From the NCBI RefSeq assembly GCF_947492405.1, contig NZ_CANLMP010000001.1, forward strand, positions 372,001-436,000: a DNA stretch of 64,000 bases. Reading direction: 5' to 3'. Positions 60,006 to 64,000 of the stretch are shown here, piece after piece. The DNA is from an uncultured Aquimarina sp. (GTDB lineage: Bacteria > Bacteroidota > Bacteroidia > Flavobacteriales > Flavobacteriaceae). The notes below the pieces were generated by a model. It was not told the origin of the DNA and did no database searches. It worked only from the letters and a program-made list of their open reading frames with translations. A program made the translations under genes and the position numbers. Within the stretch, counting starts at the first letter, position 1; every line of letters begins with the position of its first letter.

Positions 60006-61316
60006 TTATTCAGCAACCGCTTCTTTGTATACCCGTAGACAACGTTCTCTTGCGATTTTATGGTCTACTATAGGTTGTGGGTAGGTGAGTTCGTTGATAT
60101 CCTGAACCCAGGTGTTAATGTATTCTAATTTTTTATCAAATTTAGTAACTTGTGTAGTAGGGTTGAAGATTCTAAAATATGGAGCTGCGTCCACACCTGA
60201 ACCTGCTGCCCATTGCCAATTACCTACGTTAGCAGACATATCGTAATCTAATAACTTTTCTGCAAAATAAGTTTCACCCCAACGCCAATCAATCAATAAG
60301 TGTTTGCATAAAAAACTGGCAACCAGCATTCTCACTCGATTATGCATATAACCAGTTTTATTGAGCTGACGCATGCCTGCATCGACTAGCGGGTATCCTG
60401 TTTTACCATTTTTCCAGGCATCGAATTCTTTTTCGTTATTACGCCATTCAATACGATCATATTTTGGTCTGAAAGCTTTATTCTTAGTATGAGGAAAGTG
60501 CCAAAGAATTTGCATAAAGAACTCACGCCATATTAATTCTGACCAAAAAACATCATTTTTTTCTGCAATTGCCTTTTTGATCATTTTTCGAACACTCACG
60601 GTACCAAAGCGTAAATGAGGGCCTAATCCAGATGTGCCGTTTTCAATTCCTGGAAAATTACGAGTATCTTCATAGTTATTAATAAGTGCAGGAGTAACTA
60701 GATAATCTGGAACTTCTATTGAAGATTTTTTAAATCCTATATCAGATAATGAAAAATTTGGTAGTTCAGTGTTTTGAATTAAATTGGTTAAATAGGGATT
60801 AGTATTGTGAATCTTTAGCTTTGATTTGTCAAATTGTTCTTTCCACTTATTTTTGTATGGAGTAAAAACTACATAAGGATTTCCGTCAGATTTTACGATT
60901 TCGCTTTTTTCAAAAATCACCTGATCTTTATGTGTTGTAAATTGTATGGAGCTATCTTTTAATAGTTTTTTTATTTCTTGATCTCTGGTACTTGCATATG
61001 GTTCATAATCATGGTTAGCGTATACTTTTTCAATAGTATAATCTTTTATTAAATTCTTAAAAACTTCAATAGGTTTACCAAAAAAAAAGGCAATAGAGCT
61101 GTTATGATTGTCTTGTAGTTCTTTGCGCATTTTTTGCAAAGTACTATGTATAAAGGATAATCTGGCGTCATCTTTAGGTAGTTTATCTAATATTTCTGTA
61201 TCAAAAATAAAGATTGGTAAAACAGGTAAATCATCCTTAATGGCTTTTAGAAAACCTATATTATCATCAAGTCTAAGGTCTCTTCTGAACCAGAAGATAT
61301 TAACTTTTTGCGACAT
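60006..61316 (-). CDS. Deoxyribodipyrimidine photolyase / cryptochrome family protein
   Basis: A 436-aa class I-type photolyase. The N-terminal alpha/beta domain (NIFWFRRDLRLDDN) is followed by the FAD domain: TSGLGPHLRFGTVS, WSELIWREFFMQ, YPLVDAGMRQLNKTGYMHNR and SANVGNWQWAAGSGVDAAPY, with the last Trp of the electron-transfer chain present. It repairs CPD lesions with blue light. The gene follows an SDR gene by 1 bp and an SRPBCC gene, forming a three-gene minus-strand operon of a type often associated with light-regulated loci. Confidence 0.93.
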   Translation of the reverse strand: MSQKVNIFWFRRDLRLDDNIGFLKAIKDDLPVLPIFIFDTEILDKLPKDDARLSFIHSTLQKMRKELQDNHNSSIAFFFGKPIEVFKNLIKDYTIEKVYANHDYEPYASTRDQEIKKLLKDSSIQFTTHKDQVIFEKSEIVKSDGNPYVVFTPYKNKWKEQFDKSKLKIHNTNPYLTNLIQNTELPNFSLSDIGFKKSSIEVPDYLVTPALINNYEDTRNFPGIENGTSGLGPHLRFGTVSVRKMIKKAIAEKNDVFWSELIWREFFMQILWHFPHTKNKAFRPKYDRIEWRNNEKEFDAWKNGKTGYPLVDAGMRQLNKTGYMHNRVRMLVASFLCKHLLIDWRWGETYFAEKLLDYDMSANVGNWQWAAGSGVDAAPYFRIFNPTTQVTKFDKKLEYINTWVQDINELTYPQPIVDHKIARERCLRVYKEAVAE

Positions 61317-61317
61317 A

Positions 61318-62016
61318 TTAATTTACATTTAACGTAGACATTCCTCCATCAACACCTAATACTTGTCCTGTAATCCAGCTGCTGTCATCGCTTAACAAAA
61401 ATTTTGCAATGTTAGCAATATCTTCTGCTTCTCCCACACGCTTAAGGGGATGACGTTCATCCATTTTTTCTCGTTTCTTTTCATTACCTAATAATCTTTC
61501 AGCCAATGTAGTATCAGTTAACGAAGGTGCTATTACATTTACTCTAAATTTTGGAGCGTATTCTGCTGCTAATGCTTTAGCGAAACCTTCTATAGCGCCT
61601 TTTGCAGCTGCAACACTAGTATGGAAAGGCATACCAACTTTTACTGCAACAGTACTAAAGAAAATTAAACTTGCTTGGTCGGATTTTTTTAATTGAGGAA
61701 GAATAGAATGCATGATTTTTACCAAGAACATAAAATTGATCTGCATATCTTCCTGAAAGACTTCTGGACTTAGCATTTTAAAAGGTTTCAGATTTATACT
61801 TCCAGGACAGTATACAAAACCATCTAAACGTTCAGGTAGTTTTGATGTATCAATTTCGTCTGTTGATGCATCGTATGGAATATGCGTTACTTCTAGGTTG
61901 CCTAAGTTCTCTGAAGTACGAGAAGCTATAAAGATGTTGTGTTTGTTGTATAGTTTTAATGCGATTTCAAATCCGATACCGTGGCTACCACCAATAAGTA
62001 AAATATTTTTTCTCAT
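61318..62016 (-). CDS. SDR-like protein lacking the catalytic Tyr
   Basis: A 232-aa SDR. LLIGGSHGIGFEIALKL is the cofactor loop, and the Ser is present in LIFFSTVAVKVG. In place of YxxxK it has SVAAAKGAIEGFAKALAAE: the Lys is kept but Val stands where Tyr is expected. WITGQVLGVDGGMSTLN closes the fold. The missing Tyr suggests an atypical or non-redox function. It is encoded between SRPBCC and photolyase genes with gaps of 20 bp and 1 bp. Confidence 0.85.
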   Translation of the reverse strand: MRKNILLIGGSHGIGFEIALKLYNKHNIFIASRTSENLGNLEVTHIPYDASTDEIDTSKLPERLDGFVYCPGSINLKPFKMLSPEVFQEDMQINFMFLVKIMHSILPQLKKSDQASLIFFSTVAVKVGMPFHTSVAAAKGAIEGFAKALAAEYAPKFRVNVIAPSLTDTTLAERLLGNEKKREKMDERHPLKRVGEAEDIANIAKFLLSDDSSWITGQVLGVDGGMSTLNVN

Positions 62017-62036
62017 TCCTAATAATTTCTTAATAA

Positions 62037-62531
62037 TTAAACTAGTTCAGTTTGTTTTTCTGTAGAATGATTGAAAACTCCGAACATTTCGATTAGTTTT
62101 TTTTCTCTGTAATCAAATATCTCTTTTAGTTTAGGCTTAACCAAAAACGGATGTACTAGTTGTCCTAAAATTCCAAAAGGGACTTTGTAATCAATGACAT
62201 CTTCCATTTCTACGCCTCCTGGAATTTCTTTGATAAAATGTTTATGATGCCAGAGAGCATAGGGACCAAATCGTTGTTCATCTACAAAATATTCTTTGTC
62301 TACAGCGTGTGTAATTTCTGTAACCCACTTAGTCTTAATGCCAGCGACAGGAGTTACGATGTATTGGATGATTTGTCCAGGATACATTTTTCTATCTGCA
62401 CCAGATAAAATTTTGAACCCCATATAATCCGGAGTAATAGTTTTTAAATTTCTTGGGTCTGATAAAAAGTCCCAAGCTTCCTGAAGAGAAATGGGTAAGT
62501 TTTGTTTTGCTTTTAGTGTGTATATTTTCAT
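62037..62531 (-). CDS. SRPBCC family protein (polyketide cyclase-like)
   Basis: A 164-aa START/SRPBCC-fold protein. LKAKQNLPISLQEAWDFLSD with PRNLKTITPDYMGF opens the domain, TKWVTEITHAVDKEYFVDEQ and RFGPYALWHHKHFIKEI line the pocket, and VEMEDVIDYKVPFGILG ends it. This is the typical cell-division-inhibitor-like (SulA-associated) SRPBCC group next to photolyases. I chose the ATG with the conserved N-terminus over an upstream in-frame start. It is the first gene of the photolyase operon. Confidence 0.85.
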   Translation of the reverse strand: MKIYTLKAKQNLPISLQEAWDFLSDPRNLKTITPDYMGFKILSGADRKMYPGQIIQYIVTPVAGIKTKWVTEITHAVDKEYFVDEQRFGPYALWHHKHFIKEIPGGVEMEDVIDYKVPFGILGQLVHPFLVKPKLKEIFDYREKKLIEMFGVFNHSTEKQTELV

Positions 62532-62670
62532 TTTGCACCTGTTTTCAAGGTAAAGGTACAATCATTTTGTTTAATCTTTTAATAGTAAGTGTTAAACAAT
62601 AAATAAAATTAATAGATATCTATTTTCGATATTTTGTTTATTGTATAAGATAGAAGATTTGGCAGAGGGG

Positions 62671-63333
62671 CTAGCATTCTTTACAACAGTTGTCCGCTTT
62701 GATAAGCTTACAGGTCATTACAGCCAATATGGCTCCAATTATTGGTGCGATCATATATAACCATTGATGTTCCCAATGGCCAGATAACAATGCTGGTCCC
62801 AGAGATCTTGCAGGATTCATTGAAGCATTTGTCATAGGTCCGGCGAACATGGCTTCGAGAAGTACAACGCCTCCGATCGCTATTCCGGCCATCATACCAA
62901 CTTCTTTTGATCCAGTGGATACATTAATAATGACTAACATCAAAAAATAAGTAAGGAGTAATTCTAAAATAAACGCCCTGAGATCATCAAAAGAAGGTAG
63001 TGTTCCACCAAGAAATTCACTCTCGGGAAACAGAAAAAGTAAAATACTACTGGCAGCAATTGCACCTATAAATTGTGCTGCAATATATTTAGGTACTTCT
63101 TTCCATTCGAATTTTTTGGCATATGCAAAAGCTATTGTAACAGCAGGGTTAAAGTGTGCTCCTGAAATATCACCAAATGCATAGATCATTGCCATAACTA
63201 TGAGTCCCCAAGTGACGGCGATGCCAACATGGCTAACATCACCTCCAGTAATTTCGTTAATCGTCATCGCACCGGTGCCACAAAACACCATAGAAAAGGT
63301 ACCTATAATCTCTGATATATATTTACGTCTCAT
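62671..63333 (-). CDS. Aquaporin / MIP-family channel
   Basis: A 220-aa six-helix channel with both half-helix motifs: SGAHFNPAVTIAF near residue 60 and NASMNPARSLGP near 175. The first helix begins EIIGTFSMVFCGTGAMTINE. Length and both NPA boxes fit water- or small-solute-conducting aquaporins; selectivity-filter residues were not mapped. The short C-terminal tail ends in CCKEC, a possible metal-binding or membrane-associated cluster. Confidence 0.9.
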   Translation of the reverse strand: MRRKYISEIIGTFSMVFCGTGAMTINEITGGDVSHVGIAVTWGLIVMAMIYAFGDISGAHFNPAVTIAFAYAKKFEWKEVPKYIAAQFIGAIAASSILLFLFPESEFLGGTLPSFDDLRAFILELLLTYFLMLVIINVSTGSKEVGMMAGIAIGGVVLLEAMFAGPMTNASMNPARSLGPALLSGHWEHQWLYMIAPIIGAILAVMTCKLIKADNCCKEC

Positions 63334-63350
63334 ACAATTAGAAATGATGG

Positions 63351-63358
63351 CAAATATA
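63351..63358 (-). promoter_or_regulatory. -7 element TATATTTG of the aquaporin gene
   Basis: On the minus strand TATATTTG fits TAnnTTTG and lies 17 bp before the start codon. The -33 box is not clear. Confidence 0.5.
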
Positions 63359-63453
63359 GCATTCCTTATTTTAAGTTTTTGTTAACTCTTAATGTATGTG
63401 TAATTATTAATTTCGTCATTAGTAAACTAATTAATAGACTAAATTTAAACACA

Positions 63454-64000
63454 ATGAAAAAGATCATCTTATTTGTATCTGCTGCATTACTATCTTTTGG
63501 AATGGAAGCTCAGATAAAAACACCTCAACCTAGTCCTTCTTCTAAAATAGAACAAGTAGTAGGTTTAACAGATGTTACTGTTGAATATTCACGTCCAAGC
63601 ATGAAGGGGCGTACCATCTTTGGAAACCTAGTTCCTTATGATAAATTATGGAGAACAGGAGCTAATAAAAATACTCAGATCACTTTTAGTGACGATGTTA
63701 AAATAGGAGATGCAGCGCTTAAAAAAGGAACGTATGCGATTTTTACTAACCCAGGAAAAGAAAGCTGGGAAGTTATATTTTACAGCGATGCGAATAACTG
63801 GGGAACACCAAGAGAGTGGGATGACAGTAAAGTAGCTGCTAAAGTAAAGGTGAAAGCCAATTCATTACCATTTAATGTAGAAACTTTTACAATTATGTTT
63901 AGTGATTTTACTATGGATAGTGCTCATTTGAACTTTGTTTGGGAAAAAACAGAAGCTGCGGTAAAAATAAATGTTCCTACTAAGGAAAAAGCATCTGCAA
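63454..64000 (+). CDS. DUF2911 family secreted protein (partial, cut by window end)
   Basis: At least 182 residues, no stop before the end of the window. It starts with a signal peptide (MKKIILFVSAALLSFGMEAQ) and continues PQPSPSSKIEQVVGLTDVTV, YSRPSMKGRTIFG, VPYDKLWRTGANKNTQITFS and KKGTYAIFTNPGKESWEVIF, the signature of DUF2911. The function of this Bacteroidetes-rich family is unknown. Most members have about 170-300 residues, so the end is likely to be near or beyond the border. Confidence 0.9.
   Translation, partial: MKKIILFVSAALLSFGMEAQIKTPQPSPSSKIEQVVGLTDVTVEYSRPSMKGRTIFGNLVPYDKLWRTGANKNTQITFSDDVKIGDAALKKGTYAIFTNPGKESWEVIFYSDANNWGTPREWDDSKVAAKVKVKANSLPFNVETFTIMFSDFTMDSAHLNFVWEKTEAAVKINVPTKEKASA

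Overview
The window is AT-rich, densely coded DNA from a marine-type member of the Flavobacteriia (Bacteroidetes). Several independent signs support this: a secreted protein with a Por/type IX secretion C-terminal sorting domain, a fused CcsBA cytochrome c biogenesis protein, Bacteroidetes-restricted families (DUF4290, START-like, DUF2911), promoters of the TAnnTTTG type instead of sigma-70 sites, and few Shine-Dalgarno sequences. The genus cannot be fixed from the sequence alone.

Layout. 1-5745: nrfH-nrfA-ccsBA, a dissimilatory nitrite-to-ammonium reduction unit with its own cytochrome c maturation factor. 5746-8442: a decayed, tRNA-anchored island. It holds minus-strand remnants of a LytTR regulator and of a tyrosine recombinase, a small lipoprotein, and four tandem GIY-YIG nuclease genes. 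These lie on a 370-bp repeat whose junctions carry degenerate copies of the 3' half of the adjacent tRNA-Met(CAU). 8599-14468: housekeeping genes (START-like protein, class IV aminotransferase, YqgE, HU, fmt, recQ, an NadR-like ATPase). 14652-18965: an isoquinoline-oxidoreductase-type molybdoenzyme with XdhC and MocA-like maturation proteins. 19025-23279: DUF493, DUF4290, murA and a DbpA-like helicase. 23550-26570: a run of small, unrelated minus-strand accessory genes with structured spacers. 26855-30131: an outer-membrane alginate-export-type porin, a two-domain lipoprotein, a membrane protein and a Crp-like regulator.

30132-31035 is the most striking non-coding stretch. It has about ten DnaA-box-like 9-mers (TTATCAACA, TTATTCACA, TTATTAACA, both strands) in AT-rich DNA at a point where flanking genes point outward. 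It is followed by a 32-codon ORF that has its own promoter-like sequence and strong terminator. It is a candidate replication origin or DnaA-titration site.

31036-43183: a Crp-like regulator and a long plus-strand acyl-CoA catabolism cluster. It contains two acyl-CoA dehydrogenases, an APH-type kinase next to an ACAD11-like dehydrogenase, three SDRs, an enoyl-CoA isomerase, two MDR reductases and a MaoC hydratase. The kinase plus ACAD11-like pair suggests degradation of 4-hydroxyacyl-CoAs through a phosphorylated intermediate. 43224-47947: a type IX secreted protein, a very unusual HExxH protease/YD-like repeat protein, and a DUF805 membrane protein. 48346-51745: a lipase, a C39-like cysteine protease and a PAS histidine kinase. 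51956-59507: the complete histidine utilisation operon hutH-hutI-hutU-hutG with a divergent LysR regulator. 59555-64000: SnoaL-like protein, photolyase, a divergent SDR, SRPBCC protein, aquaporin and a DUF2911 protein cut by the window end.
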